The notes under the pieces were generated by a model that saw nothing but the letters and a program-made list of their open reading frames with translations, was not told the DNA's origin and ran no database searches. DNA of 64,000 nucleotides from Aculops lycopersici (Eukaryota > Arthropoda > Arachnida > Trombidiformes > Eriophyidae). The translations under genes and the position numbers were made by a program. Shown here piece after piece: positions 51,883 to 63,400 of the stretch (positions are counted from its first letter, which is position 1; each line of letters starts with the position of its first letter). The stretch spans positions 2,208,809 through 2,272,808 of the forward strand of contig WNKI01000002.1 in NCBI GenBank assembly GCA_015350385.1, written 5' to 3'.

Positions 51883-53193
51883 CTAAGCTCGGGAATGCAT
51901 GTAGACCATTAGGTCGCAAACTCGAGCACTGTAACCGTATTCATTGTCGTACCAGGAAATGAGTTTTACAAATCTATTGCTAAGTTGAATGCCGGCCTTA
52001 GCGTCAAATATTGAACTACGAGTGTCGCCAATGAAGTCACTTGAAACAACCTGCTCCTCGGTGTAGCCAAGGATTCCGCGTAACTCCAAACTTTCACTTG
52101 CCTTCTTAATCGCTTCCTTAATTTCGTCGTAAGTGGCGTCTTTCTTTAAAGTGCAAGTTAAATCTACCACCGAAACATCATAGACGGGCACACGAAACGA
52201 CATTCCAGTCAACTTTCCATTGAGCTCTGGGATTACCTTGCCAACTGCCTTGGCCGCTCCCGTTGCGGCGGGTATAATGTTTTGCCCGGCGCCTCGGCCA
52301 TCGCGCCACAATTTTCCACTGGGCCCATCGACTGTCTTTTGGGTTGCGGTGGTGGCGTGAATCGTCGACATGAGTCCCTGTTCAATGCCAAAAGTTTTGT
52401 GGATTACCTTAGCCAATGGAGCAAGACAATTTGTGGTACATGAAGCATTTGAGACAACATCCAATTTTGGCTCATACTTCTCATGGTTGACGCCCATAAC
52501 AAACATTGGGGCATCAGCTGAGGGAGCTGAAATGATAACCTTCTTAGCGCCGCCCTTCAGGTGAAGTCCAGCCTTTTCAACGGTTGTAAAGACGCCCGTA
52601 GATTCAACGACATACTCGGCGCCCATCTTAGCCCAGGGAATCTTTGTGGGGTCTCTCTCTTGAGTTACATGAATCAAATGGTTGTTCACCATGATGCTAC
52701 TCTTTCCAGCTTGCACATCGCCCTTGAAGTGGCCATGAGTGGAATCGTGCTTCACCAAATAGGCCATATAATCGGGGTCTAAAAATGGATCGTTCACAGC
52801 AACAACCTGGATCCCCTTTGCAATACAATTGCGCAACACTAGCCGACCGATGCGACCAAATCCGTTTATGCCAGCGCGCAGTTGATGCTGCTGACCCGGC
52901 CGGCCACCTGTCGAGCCGGCGGATATAGTTGATGGGCTAACCTGTGGATGCATCTTACTATGCATCTGAGGTCCAGTCTTTGAGTTTTCAGATAGACTAG
53001 CCTGACTTGAAGCGGGCGGGTGGTGTTGGGGTTGCGTGATTAGAGTTTTGGTGTCGCTTGCTAAGCTAGCTGTTGTTACTCTTGGGTGGCTTATTAATGA
53101 GCCGGACTTTGAACTAGCTGGCTGCTTGTGAAGAGTATCCTTTTTGTCCTTCTCCTCCTTTGCTCCCTTTTTATCTCTGCCCTTCTCACCCAT
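51883..53193 (-). CDS. Gapdh: glyceraldehyde-3-phosphate dehydrogenase with about 105-residue N-terminal extension
   Basis: Glycolytic enzyme oxidising glyceraldehyde-3-phosphate with NAD. The catalytic part starts at about residue 107 with INGFGRIGR (NAD-binding Rossmann loop). It has the catalytic Cys in SNASCTTNCLAP (C252), the His region in HATTATQKTVDG and the C-terminal SWYDNEYGYS. This core is about 330 residues and complete. Ahead of it lies an extension: a Lys/Asp/Glu block (GEKGRDKKGAKEEKDKKD), then Ser/Gln/His/Pro-rich sequence. Ordinary GAPDH lacks this; a long N-terminal extension is known in mammalian sperm GAPDHS, though that one is Pro-rich. Start is ATG 53191-53193. Translation from inner Met codons (about residues 77 or 81) would shorten the extension. 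Single exon. Confidence 0.93.
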   Translation of the reverse strand: MGEKGRDKKGAKEEKDKKDTLHKQPASSKSGSLISHPRVTTASLASDTKTLITQPQHHPPASSQASLSENSKTGPQMHSKMHPQVSPSTISAGSTGGRPGQQHQLRAGINGFGRIGRLVLRNCIAKGIQVVAVNDPFLDPDYMAYLVKHDSTHGHFKGDVQAGKSSIMVNNHLIHVTQERDPTKIPWAKMGAEYVVESTGVFTTVEKAGLHLKGGAKKVIISAPSADAPMFVMGVNHEKYEPKLDVVSNASCTTNCLAPLAKVIHKTFGIEQGLMSTIHATTATQKTVDGPSGKLWRDGRGAGQNIIPAATGAAKAVGKVIPELNGKLTGMSFRVPVYDVSVVDLTCTLKKDATYDEIKEAIKKASESLELRGILGYTEEQVVSSDFIGDTRSSIFDAKAGIQLSNRFVKLISWYDNEYGYSARVCDLMVYMHSRA

Positions 53194-53847
53194 TAGTACA
53201 GTACATGTATTCGCAATTTGAATTTAATCTAACCAAAAACTCAATCAAAACCGTCAGTTGGCGCTAGCAACAGACACTAGCAACGGTCGGTTGTTCGTCA
53301 CAGGTGAAGGTATCGAGAGACGCGGCCAGGTGCGTGAATTCCCCAAAAGACTGCACACAAAAAGTTTTGCATGAAGTCTCCATGCATCTGCAACGGGAGA
53401 TACATGTATTCGGACGCCCGTTAACACACAGATGAGCACATGACGCTGCGGTTGCTGATGAAGCAAACGAGAGCATTCCTCTCGACGGACAAAATAGCAA
53501 CCGGTGAAATATTTAAATTTGCACCAAGTGCCTCAGGATTTCTCTACTGACACCTTTTGATCTCACAACAAAAATTTATTATCAATCGACACAAGCAAAG
53601 CAATAGTAACAGCAACTTTGATTCTATTAAACTCGTCTGACTTTTATTAACGGTTCTTTCAATTTGCATGCCCTCAATACTCAACGGTTGTTATTCGGGT
53701 TGGTCAGTTACAAACTTGAACCCCAGAATCTCCAACTTGACAGCATCCTTCCGAATATCAATGAAACGATCCATCCAAAATCAGTGACCTAAAAGCAATA
53801 ATAATTACTATTTAGATATAGAACGCAACAATAATAAAAGAAAAACC
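53194..53847. promoter_or_regulatory. shared upstream region of GAPDH (-) and TBCD (+)
   Basis: A 654-bp gap with divergent starts. A Cys-rich minus frame (about 53264-53476) starting at an ATG has 11 Cys in about 70 codons but lacks a convincing signal peptide; I do not call it. AT-rich sequence occurs near 53570-53590 and 53800-53845. Confidence 0.35.
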
Positions 53848-56800
53848 ATGGACTGCTGTCCAAAGAACCTCGAGAAATTTGTTGACCTCGACGAGTGTCT
53901 TCAGCTGATAGATGATCTAAACACCAAGATATCTAATACAGATATCGATGAGGATCCAACTCGTTCCTCAGCGGATTCGGAGAAGTTGGTAGAGACATTC
54001 AGGAAAAAAATTGATAACTACCTAGAGCAACCCGAGCTTTTGGAGCCATATTTGTCCGAGTTAATCCAGAAGCTGACTTCAAGTTTAAAAGGCCTTTCGC
54101 ACAAAAGTGTTAAATATCATGTCATCTTTAAGTATTTATACCAACTAGTTAAGGTCAATGGCTTTAAGCATATTGGCAAGAAGTTTCCCCACGAAGCCGA
54201 CAAGTTGTCTTACTTGGTTGACTTGTTGTCCTACGAGGATCCAAGATACATAAGCATTTTGATGAATTGGCAAACTCGTTACGTACTAACAGTTTGGCTT
54301 TCCATTGTTATCTTGACTCCATTTGATTTGAAAAAATTCAACCCAAGCTCCGAGAACAACAGCAACAACATTGCGGACAAACTCTATGCAACTCTCAAGA
54401 TAAGTCTTGGAATCCATGACTCATGCCAACACGCAACCGCCTACTGTTTAGCCAAATTCTTCTCTCGCCCCGATGTCATCAAGTCCGATTTACATTTAAG
54501 CGAATTCATTAGCTCCACTCTTGAATTGATAGCCAATATTAAGCCTGGTCCTGCGAATGTCACTATGGATCCAGAGTTAATTGGTCACATGCGAACCCTA
54601 AGCTACATGTTCAAGTTTTTACCTCGCGAGGAGATGAAGTTGAAAAGCGCAGCGATATTGGACGTTTTAACAAAGACCGATGTGGATGCCATCAATCGCG
54701 AATACGTCAACTACCTCATTGTCAAGCTACTACAACGAGCCGGCATGACATTGTTGCCCAAGCCCTTAGCCGCCTGGCGTTACAAGCGCGGCGCTCGAAT
54801 CCTTGGCCATCAGGTGCCATCAAACAATCATCAGGAGTCAAATGTCTCCATTGCACCTGCAAGCGAGCAGATGGCTCAACCAGGGAGTGACAACTTGCAG
54901 GAGGTTGAGAGGGAGCAGGAGGAAGTTGCTGCAGCTGAATACATTGAGTCAATTCTGAGCCTATTGTTTGTCGCAGCCCAAAATGCCCAAACTAGAGTTA
55001 GATGGTCAGCAGCGAAGGGTATTGCTCGTATTGCTAGCCGTTTAAGTAGGGAGCGTGCAAGTGACGTGATCGACATGGTACTTGGAAACTTCTTCAATGA
55101 AACCTCAACAGAGTTTGCCTGGCACGGCGGGTGCTTAACTCTAGCCGAGATGTCGCGCAATGGGCTAATATTGGAGGAGAAACTGGAATCAGTTACCAAG
55201 GTTATTAGCCAGGCAATAATCTATGATAGAATCAAGGGAACCTTTGCAGTGGGTGCCCATGTTCGCGAGGGAGCTTGTTACGTATCTTGGGCCATGGCTA
55301 GAACTTACGAGGAGAAGCTTCTTGCGCCATATATACCCTCCATTTCAGTTAATTTGTTGCGCACTATGTTGTTTGATCGCGAGCTCCAATGTCGCCGGGC
55401 CGCCTCGGCCACATTTCAAGAGTTGGTCGGTCGCCAAGGTACCTACAACGATGAGCTCATTTCAATTCTAACCAAAGTCGACTACCAAAATGTCGGCCAA
55501 CGACCACTCACCTATGTGCACCTGGCCAGCCAGGTTGCCGCCTTTGGAGACAAGTACTCGCAGCCATTTGTAAGTCATTTGCTGGCCAAGAAGCTCTGCC
55601 ATTGGGACGTAACCATTCGTCGTTTGGCTAGCGACTCTCTATCAGCTTTAATGTTGCATCTCAATAGGGATTTTCTAAAGTCAGAGGTGCTACCGGAGTT
55701 ACTTCGAATGGGCGAGCAGAATTTGGATAACAATGCCAAGCACGGGGCCATTCTGGGACTTGCCAAAATCATCCGTGGCCTCACTCCATTGGAATTCAAT
55801 TTTGAGAGTGACTCAAGAGATTTAATTGATTTCGTTGGATCCATTACAAAGAAGTGCGAGAAGCAACTGAAGAGCAAGCAATTGGCAACTAACTTTCTCG
55901 AGGCAATTGGACAGATTATCCAGAGTGCCGAGTTGGCTAATTTTAAGTATGCCGACGATTCGGACACATTAAAACAATGGGAAGCAATTGCGCTTAGTAC
56001 TTTGGACAGCGATAATATTGATTTGCGCGAAATCGGATCCACGGCCATACTAACCCTCTATAGAACTTACTACGCTAAGAACAAAACTAGCCAAGATCGC
56101 CTGCTGACCACTTTGAACAAATCTTTGAAGAGTTTGAACGAGAGTAGCCGATGCGGTGCCTTGAGGTCGCTGGCTAAACTTGGCCAAGTTCTTGGTGGTA
56201 CCAAGGTGCAGGCTTGTCAAGGTGGCGGCGAGCCGCCGCACATTCGAACGGATGCCGATACGCCGGATATAATATTCACCTCGCTCACTAGTTACCTGGG
56301 AAAAAAGACTCGCGAAGTGGAGAATGGGGACATAATTTTTGCTCATGCTAAAGCGGAAGCTTGCGAAGCGTTCTATCAATTCTGCTATGCGCTCGACAAG
56401 AGTCAGCTGATTCTGTCCTCCAACTTTATCTCAGCCGGATATGAGGCTTTGGTTGAAAAAACCGAGGATTATACGGTGGACAAACGTGGCGACATTGGAG
56501 TTGTGGTTCGGAGGGCCGCTATCAAAGCTTTACAAGATTTAACTCTCTACTTCCTGTCACTTAATATGACCTCACCTTTGGATCCGAGTCGAATGAGAAA
56601 AATGATGGCTCGCATCCTTCAGCAAACAGTTTATTACCACAATTCAGTTCGTGAAACTGCAGCCCTGGCTTTCTATAAGCTAGTTACCTATCAATCGGAC
56701 GAGCAGGGCAATGGTGCCATCCTCGACGAGCAGTGCATTCCTCACAAGCGCGAGATACTTGAATTGTTTGACAAATTTCAGGTTAACGATGAGTTCAATT

Positions 56801-57480
56801 GGCGCGACGATTCAACGCCCCTCTTTGTTAGTCTTATATCTAAGCCAGAGTATGGTGTTGATTTATGGACTGGACTGGTGCCAAGCATAGGACAGGTTAG
56901 CGATTTGTGTGCCAAACAGTTTCGCGAAGCTCTCACGAGTTATATGCAATCGCTTGATGATCAAACAGATACATTGGAGCTAGTGCTAGATTCCTACTTA
57001 ACCGCATTGGAACGCACAGATATGGCCGACCGTCTGGTGCCCTATGGATTGATTGTGGCCGACTTTATGCTAACCCAGGGCTTGCTCACAGAGGCTAGCC
57101 CCAAATTCCAGGAACGACTGCTGAGCTTTGTTTGGAACTCGCGTGTTGGCTCTAGCACTAGCACTAGCGCTGGAAGCACGCAAACTTCCGGTAGCAGCGG
57201 TGGCATTGGCGACAAAGACAACACTAAAAATGCAACCACTACCACAAAAAGCGACCCCAAGCGACTGATTTCCGTTGCCACCGTCCTAAGCTCGATGCTA
57301 CAGTTCAGCGGCCCAGTGCAGCGCCAGTGTTTGGACCACTTGCTCTCCCTTTTAACCAACGGATACTCAAAGGTTCGCGCTCACACAGCCGAACAGCTTT
57401 ACCTGTCCACCATGACCTATGAGTCGGAGTTGGGAGATAATCTGGAGGGTTTGTTGGAGAAAATAAAGCCCTTTTTGTGA
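53848..57480 (+). CDS. TBCD: tubulin-folding cofactor D
   Basis: HEAT-repeat chaperone that holds beta-tubulin and, with cofactors C and E, assembles or dismantles alpha/beta-tubulin dimers in the cytosol. The 1,210-residue length is close to the human protein. Typical sequences are VWLSIVILTPFDL, YINREYVNYLIVKLLQRAGMTLLPKPLAAWRY-like, TRVRWSAAKGIARIASRL, WHGGCLTLAEMSRNGL and GAHVREGACYVSWAMARTYE. The C-terminal domain has VRETAALAFYKLV, ATVLSSMLQFSGPVQRQCLDHLL and SKVRAHTAEQLYL. Insertions occur near residue 340 (Gln/Glu-rich) and about 1105-1135 (Ser/Thr/Gly-rich). Start ATG 53848 (accATGG). The entire 3.6 kb is one exon, unlike most animal TBCD genes. A 10-G run follows the stop (57496-57505). 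Confidence 0.95.
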   Translation: MDCCPKNLEKFVDLDECLQLIDDLNTKISNTDIDEDPTRSSADSEKLVETFRKKIDNYLEQPELLEPYLSELIQKLTSSLKGLSHKSVKYHVIFKYLYQLVKVNGFKHIGKKFPHEADKLSYLVDLLSYEDPRYISILMNWQTRYVLTVWLSIVILTPFDLKKFNPSSENNSNNIADKLYATLKISLGIHDSCQHATAYCLAKFFSRPDVIKSDLHLSEFISSTLELIANIKPGPANVTMDPELIGHMRTLSYMFKFLPREEMKLKSAAILDVLTKTDVDAINREYVNYLIVKLLQRAGMTLLPKPLAAWRYKRGARILGHQVPSNNHQESNVSIAPASEQMAQPGSDNLQEVEREQEEVAAAEYIESILSLLFVAAQNAQTRVRWSAAKGIARIASRLSRERASDVIDMVLGNFFNETSTEFAWHGGCLTLAEMSRNGLILEEKLESVTKVISQAIIYDRIKGTFAVGAHVREGACYVSWAMARTYEEKLLAPYIPSISVNLLRTMLFDRELQCRRAASATFQELVGRQGTYNDELISILTKVDYQNVGQRPLTYVHLASQVAAFGDKYSQPFVSHLLAKKLCHWDVTIRRLASDSLSALMLHLNRDFLKSEVLPELLRMGEQNLDNNAKHGAILGLAKIIRGLTPLEFNFESDSRDLIDFVGSITKKCEKQLKSKQLATNFLEAIGQIIQSAELANFKYADDSDTLKQWEAIALSTLDSDNIDLREIGSTAILTLYRTYYAKNKTSQDRLLTTLNKSLKSLNESSRCGALRSLAKLGQVLGGTKVQACQGGGEPPHIRTDADTPDIIFTSLTSYLGKKTREVENGDIIFAHAKAEACEAFYQFCYALDKSQLILSSNFISAGYEALVEKTEDYTVDKRGDIGVVVRRAAIKALQDLTLYFLSLNMTSPLDPSRMRKMMARILQQTVYYHNSVRETAALAFYKLVTYQSDEQGNGAILDEQCIPHKREILELFDKFQVNDEFNWRDDSTPLFVSLISKPEYGVDLWTGLVPSIGQVSDLCAKQFREALTSYMQSLDDQTDTLELVLDSYLTALERTDMADRLVPYGLIVADFMLTQGLLTEASPKFQERLLSFVWNSRVGSSTSTSAGSTQTSGSSGGIGDKDNTKNATTTTKSDPKRLISVATVLSSMLQFSGPVQRQCLDHLLSLLTNGYSKVRAHTAEQLYLSTMTYESELGDNLEGLLEKIKPFL

Positions 57481-60441
57481 AAGAGATAGAGGGGAGGGGG
57501 GGGGGTAAATAGAATTCCAAAAGTTTGAGGGGAATTCATTATTTCCTCTTCTCCTTCATCGTAATTCAAACTTGTATTTTTTCCTCTTTTCTTTTTTCTT
57601 CTTCCGACAAACAAGACAACCGAGAGAGAGAGAGAGACTTTGCTGTCTTAACACAGCCAATCGAGTAATTCAAGCTTGAAAGGTTGGCCAATCTGACAAT
57701 GTGAGTCAGATTGTCTATGGCTTTAGTTAAATGGCGCAGATGGCGTCATGTTGATGGCAAGCTCGCATTTACAACTGCTAGCCAGCTTACGAATCGCAAG
57801 CAAACGTATTTAGCAAACGAGCTGACCAGCATCAGGAGTGCGACGATTGGTTTGGCGCCGGTATCCAACTAACCGTTGGCTAAACCAACGAACCAACCGA
57901 CCGACTAACCAACTGACGACGTCGACGAGGAGAAGCAGAAGAATCGACCAATAGACCATTAGAAGCGGCGATGGGTTGCGCGCCATCACTCCCATTAGTG
58001 ATGGTTGCAATACATAGCTTGCCGGCTTTAGTCTACGTGATTAGATTATCCCATCATCCAGTGGCTCGAGAGGCGAGTGCGGGGTCTCTATATCTCTATC
58101 CATGCAGTTAAAGTCACAATCCTAGCGATGTTGGCGAGGAGAGTGAGCTGCTTTTGTTGTTGTTGGTGGATGTGCTGCTGCTACCGCTGCTCCCAGTTTC
58201 CTATCGTCCGGCAACTCGGCCAACTTCCAGTGCTTCGCCTCCTCCATGTCTCATGGCCGTCGGTGGCTATGAGCTTGCCAACGACGAGCTCGCCAGCTAG
58301 CGAAAGGAGTATTAACTCTGAGCGGCAGACAATCGCCGCTGATGATCTCGTTGCGCTCCCACTCGCTAGAGCCACTGGTGATTTTGTGAGCGAGGGGGAG
58401 GGGCGTAGAGAATTAAGTGGGGAGGACGGGCTATAGAGAATGGAGAAGTGGAAGAGAATGGCCGGGTGTTTTGGCGTCTCGACGGCGCGCGAGACGACAG
58501 CCCTGGCCGCGTGTACAAGTCGTTGTTGTTGCTCGCGGTGGTAAGTGAGCGAATGAGAGGGAAAGTGAGAGCTGGAGCCAAAGTTGGCCGAAGAAAGCGA
58601 GAGAGAGAGTGAGCGAGAAAGGGAACGCGAGAGTAATAAGCTAGTGGCTCGTTGAGGCGCACAGACACTTGCTATCTATCCATCTAGACGTTGGAGTTGG
58701 GCCGCGTTGAGGCGAGCCGAACCGAGCCGAGTGACAGCAGCATCAGCGGCACCAGCGGAGGCAGTAACAACAAAAACCACTGCCACTGCTAGGAAAGCGC
58801 GACGCCTTTCCCCAAAGTGGGAGCCAACTTTTCTCGCCACTGGCAACCACTAGCTGTTTAGTCGTCGCTCCCTCTCGCTGAAACGACCCGCTGAAAATCG
58901 CCGTTCACACAAAGAGGCTCGTGGTCTTGGTGCTGGGAACGGTCTCGGCGGCAGCGGTCTTTGCAAAGTGGGGGAGGAGCGAGCGTTGAGTTGGCGAGAC
59001 TGCGAGGCGTCGCAAACAACTTGCTCGCTCGCTTTGCTATGCGCACACAAACACAAACTGGTGCGCCGCATTGGGGGCCTACGTTGGCCATCGCGAGCAG
59101 GGCCGCTTGCTGGTGGCGCCGACAGCGATAGCAGCGATACCGATGGCTATAGCAGCAGCAGCAGCAGTAGTCGTTGTCGCAGCGCTAGATGGACGGGTTA
59201 TCGTCGCGGTGTAGCGTGTGCATTGGTTTGGCGAGCTGCGCGGAGAGGAAGCGGCGGCGCAAGCGCGCGCAGCTCGCTCGCCAACTCGCTTTTCTGCTCT
59301 CCTGCTCGCTAGAAAACATTCCTTCTTCTTCAAGAAACTCAAAGTTGGAGAAGAGGAGGAGGAGGAGGAGCAGAAAGAGGAAGAGGAAGTGAAAGTGAAA
59401 GTGAAAGAGGAAAAGAAAATAAAGCAAGAAGAAGCGTGAGAAGAGAAGAGGAGAAGAGTAGTTTTCTAGCAACAACCAAACGCAACAAATTAGAACCATT
59501 GAATGCCCGCCTAACACAAGGGTAAAGAAAGAAAGAAAGAAAGAATGTTATTCTCCTCCAATCAAATCCATTGATTCATTGAATTTGATATCAAGTTTTA
59601 CGCCATCCCGATAGCAACCTGTTTTTCCATTTAAACTAAAAAATTTTCCAATCACTAGAACAAAATTAGTTGAAATCAATGAGTAAGCAGAGGGAGGAGA
59701 TTATTTTGATACTGTCGTCTAATTGAGATACTAAAATTGAATCACAAAAACACTGTCACTCATCGACACCGGTCACAACAAGCGGCCGCACCTAGGGGCG
59801 CACCTAGGGGACGAGCGAGCAAGCAAGCAAGCAAACGAGCGAGAGAGCGTAATGTAAAAATGCCTTTGGTGTTTTCGGTCACAAGCAAGCGAACGAGCGA
59901 GCAAAATCAGTTTTATGTACTGGCTTGAGTGATGAAAATTTTAGAAAATATTTGCATGTTCCACTACCGTGCGCTTGTCGTTTCACACTCACACAAACAC
60001 GTACACACAGACAAACACACACAAACACACCATTCGCATCGCAAGGCATCGCATCTTTCCCGCGCGAGTTGCCCGCGCATCTTTGCGCCGGCACACGGGG
60101 GCGTGTCGAGTGATTTTTGAACAAAAATAATCATCTAAATCACAATTATTTGTGAGTAATATATAGATAGATAGATATTTGCTTATAAAAATAGTTGCCC
60201 ACTATAAGAGGATGTGGCATCGGCGACGACCAACAAGTGTGTTGGACATGTGCCCTTGTTACACCTGCTCGTCAAGTTTATCAATTAACAGAATCTCGTC
60301 AAAAGATGATGCACAATTTCATCATCACATGCGATTGCACTCAACTCTCTCATCCAGTAGTTAGGCGCAAATCAAACTGTTTGGCCTGCTTCTCACACGT
60401 TACATTGCACTCTTCACTTAACCCACCCCCCTAGCTGCACC
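57481..60441. other. 3-kb noncoding region: TBCD 3' and NALCN 5' region
   Basis: Contains an inverted repeat (CAATCTGAC 57689-57697 with GTCAGATTG 57705-57713). A long purine-rich stretch (about 59340-59450) is followed by AAAG tetranucleotides (59524-59545) and a CA-rich segment (about 59980-60030). An acceptor-like ccccctag ends at 60434, seven bases before the NALCN ATG, so NALCN probably has upstream 5' UTR exon(s) here. Open frames up to about 115 codons are low-complexity and not called. Confidence 0.45.
59524..59545. repeat. (AAAG)5 tetranucleotide repeat
   Basis: Five AAAG units in the NALCN 5' region, following a purine-rich stretch. Confidence 0.9.
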
Positions 60442-63400
60442 ATGCTCGGCCGGAAGCAGAGTATCAAGGTCGGCGATGCCACCGCAACCAACGCCTCAAC
60501 AACCACAAACTCCGCCACAACCACCTTCCAAGCCACCGATTCTTTGCAACAACAGCAACAAACACAGCAACAAATGAAACAAGAACAACTACAACTTCAG
60601 CAAGCCAATTTAATCAACAATCCACCTAATGAGCCAACTGTTAATGCCGTCGAGCTTGCTCACCAAACGAGCGCCGGAATTGCCTGGTTCAACAGGAGCT
60701 CGGTGCGGCACTTTATGAGAATTTGCTCAGTTATCTCGCTGGTGTCCGTCTGTGCCAACACTAGCCGCACCTTCTCCTCTTATCCAACCCTAATGCTAAT
60801 TACCTTTATTGTCGATATTTTAACAGGTATAGTGTTCACCTTTGAGATGGTGTTTAAAATTTACAATCGAGGTCTGCTCAAGGGAAGCGCCAGTCCATAT
60901 TTGAAGGACCGCTGGTGCCAATTTGATGCCTTTATGGTACTCTGCATCTGGGTCTCCGTATTGTTGCAAATATTTCAAATTTTAAACATTGTTGGCCCGT
61001 ATTCAGTTTGGTCAATTTTAAGAGCTCCGAGGCCGGTGATTCTGGTTCGCTTTAGTAGGGTTTTTATGAAATTTTCAATGCCAAAATCAAGGATTAAGCA
61101 GATATTTAAGCGATCCTCGCAACAAATTTACAATGTGACCTTATTCTTCCTCTTCTTTATGTCCCTATTTGGCCTACTGGGCGTTCAATTCTTTGGCCAA
61201 ATTGAAAAACGTTGCGTCGTTAAGAATATAACAATTGAGGATATAAATATAAATAGTTTAGCCATTCCGGATACTCATTGTTCGGGTCATGCGGAATATG
61301 GAAACCAGTGTCCGCCCGACATGGAGTGTATTGAGCTACATTTGCCAAAGGAAATCGTTGGCTACAATGGCTTCGATCACATCGGCCACAGCCTCTATAC
61401 AGTCTATCAAACTTCCTCCCAAGAAGGTTGGGCTCATCTAATGTACTCCACCTTTGATCACTATCCCGCTTGGAAGGTGGCCAGTTACTTTGTGGCTCTA
61501 ATCTTTTTCCTTGGCTGGATGGTGAGAAATGTATTTATTGCCGTCTTCACGGAAACATTCAATGAAATTCGAGTTCAATTTCAGCAAATGTGGGGCGAAC
61601 GCCAATCGTTGGCCCAAGAGGGAGTGCCTAAGATTTTAAAGGGCGACGATCGTGGCTGGAAATTGGTCGAGGTGGACGAGAGTCAATCGAGCTCAAGATG
61701 GGTGCCTCAAATAGCAAAGAGAATATTAAATTCGGCTGCCTTTCAAGTTATAATATTATTGGCAATCTTATGCAATGTTGCCCTATCCGCAAGCGTCAAG
61801 TTTGAACACGATGGTAGGCCGAGGGAATCGTTTTATGAGCATCTATATAAATGGGAGGTGGCATTTACCATATTCTTTAATATTGAATCTCTATTTAAAA
61901 TTGCAGTCTTGGGATTCTCATGCTACTGGACGAGGACTTCGCATAAATTTGAATTTTTATTAGCTCTCGGCTGTACGCTACATATAATACCCCAATTCTA
62001 TATGACCGAGCTGTGCGATTTTCAAGTCTTTCGCGTGCTTCGTCTCATAAAAGCCTCACCTGTTTTAGAGGACTTCACCTACAAGAGCTTCGGTCCGGGA
62101 AAAAAGTTGGGCAGTTTGGTTATATTCACACTCTGCCTATTGATTGTAACCTCAACCATGACTATGCAATTATTTTGCAGCCTCCCTGGCTACCATAGGT
62201 TTCAAGACTTCAGCTTTGCCTTTATGTCAATGTTTCAAATTTTAACCCAAGAAGCTTGGACGGATGTGATGAACGAGACAATGTTACGTGTTAGCCCCGT
62301 TCTAATGCCCGTGGTTGCCATCTATTTCATCTGCTACCACCTGTTTGTATCGCTAATTGTCCTCTCCCTATTTGTTGCCGTTATATTGGATAACCTCGAA
62401 TTGCCCGAGGATTTGAAGAAGGCCAAACAGGAGAAGGCGCGCGAGCAAACCGCTTGCATCAGTGAGGAACTTCCGCTTAGATTGCGTTTATTTGAACGCT
62501 TCCCCGATTCGCCCCAAATGACCAAATTACACAAGTCGGCCTCAGAATTTAACGTGCCAAAGGTTCGCGAGAGTTTCATGCGAAGCTTTGTGGACGACAT
62601 TGACAATCACAATACAATTAAGAATTGCATCAGAGCTGGAATAGTTCAGGGTTACAGCACAAACGACTACATGCCCAGTGGCCTCGGTGGCGGTGGTCAG
62701 CTTACAGGTGGCAGTGGTGGCGCCTTAGGTAAGCAATTAACTAGAAAGAATGCGCCTTTTAAACAATTGAACAAATTTATCGATAGAGATACGAGATTTC
62801 ACCATTATCAAGATCAACAACAACAACAACAACAAACTAAGGGTGTGTTCATGAGCAACGAAAGACAATTGGTTAGGTTGCCCTCGTTGAAATTGTTAAC
62901 AAATCCGTCTAAAGCCTCGTCAACAAGCAAGATACTTAGAAAGACAGCAATCAATCAGCTAATAGAGGAGTCCAATATTCAGAGATTGTCGCTAATGAAC
63001 GATGATGTGGCTCTATCGCAAAAGGGCCACCTGCAGGCAGGTGGAATGCTCAAGTCGGGCGCCGGGCAGCTTAGGCTGCGCGGCGAGCGAGCTAGCTCGT
63101 TGACTTCGCGAATTCAACAATCCTCCTATGATTATTTGAAGGAGAATGGCGAGGGTATGCAAGAGAACCTAAGGAATCCACAGGATTTAAATATCAAAAT
63201 GTTGAAACGAAAGCGACAACAGGCCGAGCTAAAGAGGAGCCAAAGGGAGAAAGACCTGAGAGAGAATCACCCGTTATTTGATACACCATTATTTATCGTT
63301 GGCCGCGAGAGTAAATTTAGAAAGTTTTGCCAATTGCTCGCCTGGTCCAAATATGAATACAACGACCGAGATCCCATCACTGGCAAACACCGAAAGTCAA

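Noticed and set aside
53264..53476. Cys-rich minus frame upstream of GAPDH, resembling a small secreted peptide
   Set aside because: Weak hydrophobic N-terminus, no clear cleavage site, and it sits in a divergent promoter; Cys spacing fits no family I know.
58860..59520. Several overlapping frames of 70-115 codons on both strands
   Set aside because: Arg/Ser/Glu low-complexity translations from GA- and GC-rich DNA, mostly with non-ATG starts.
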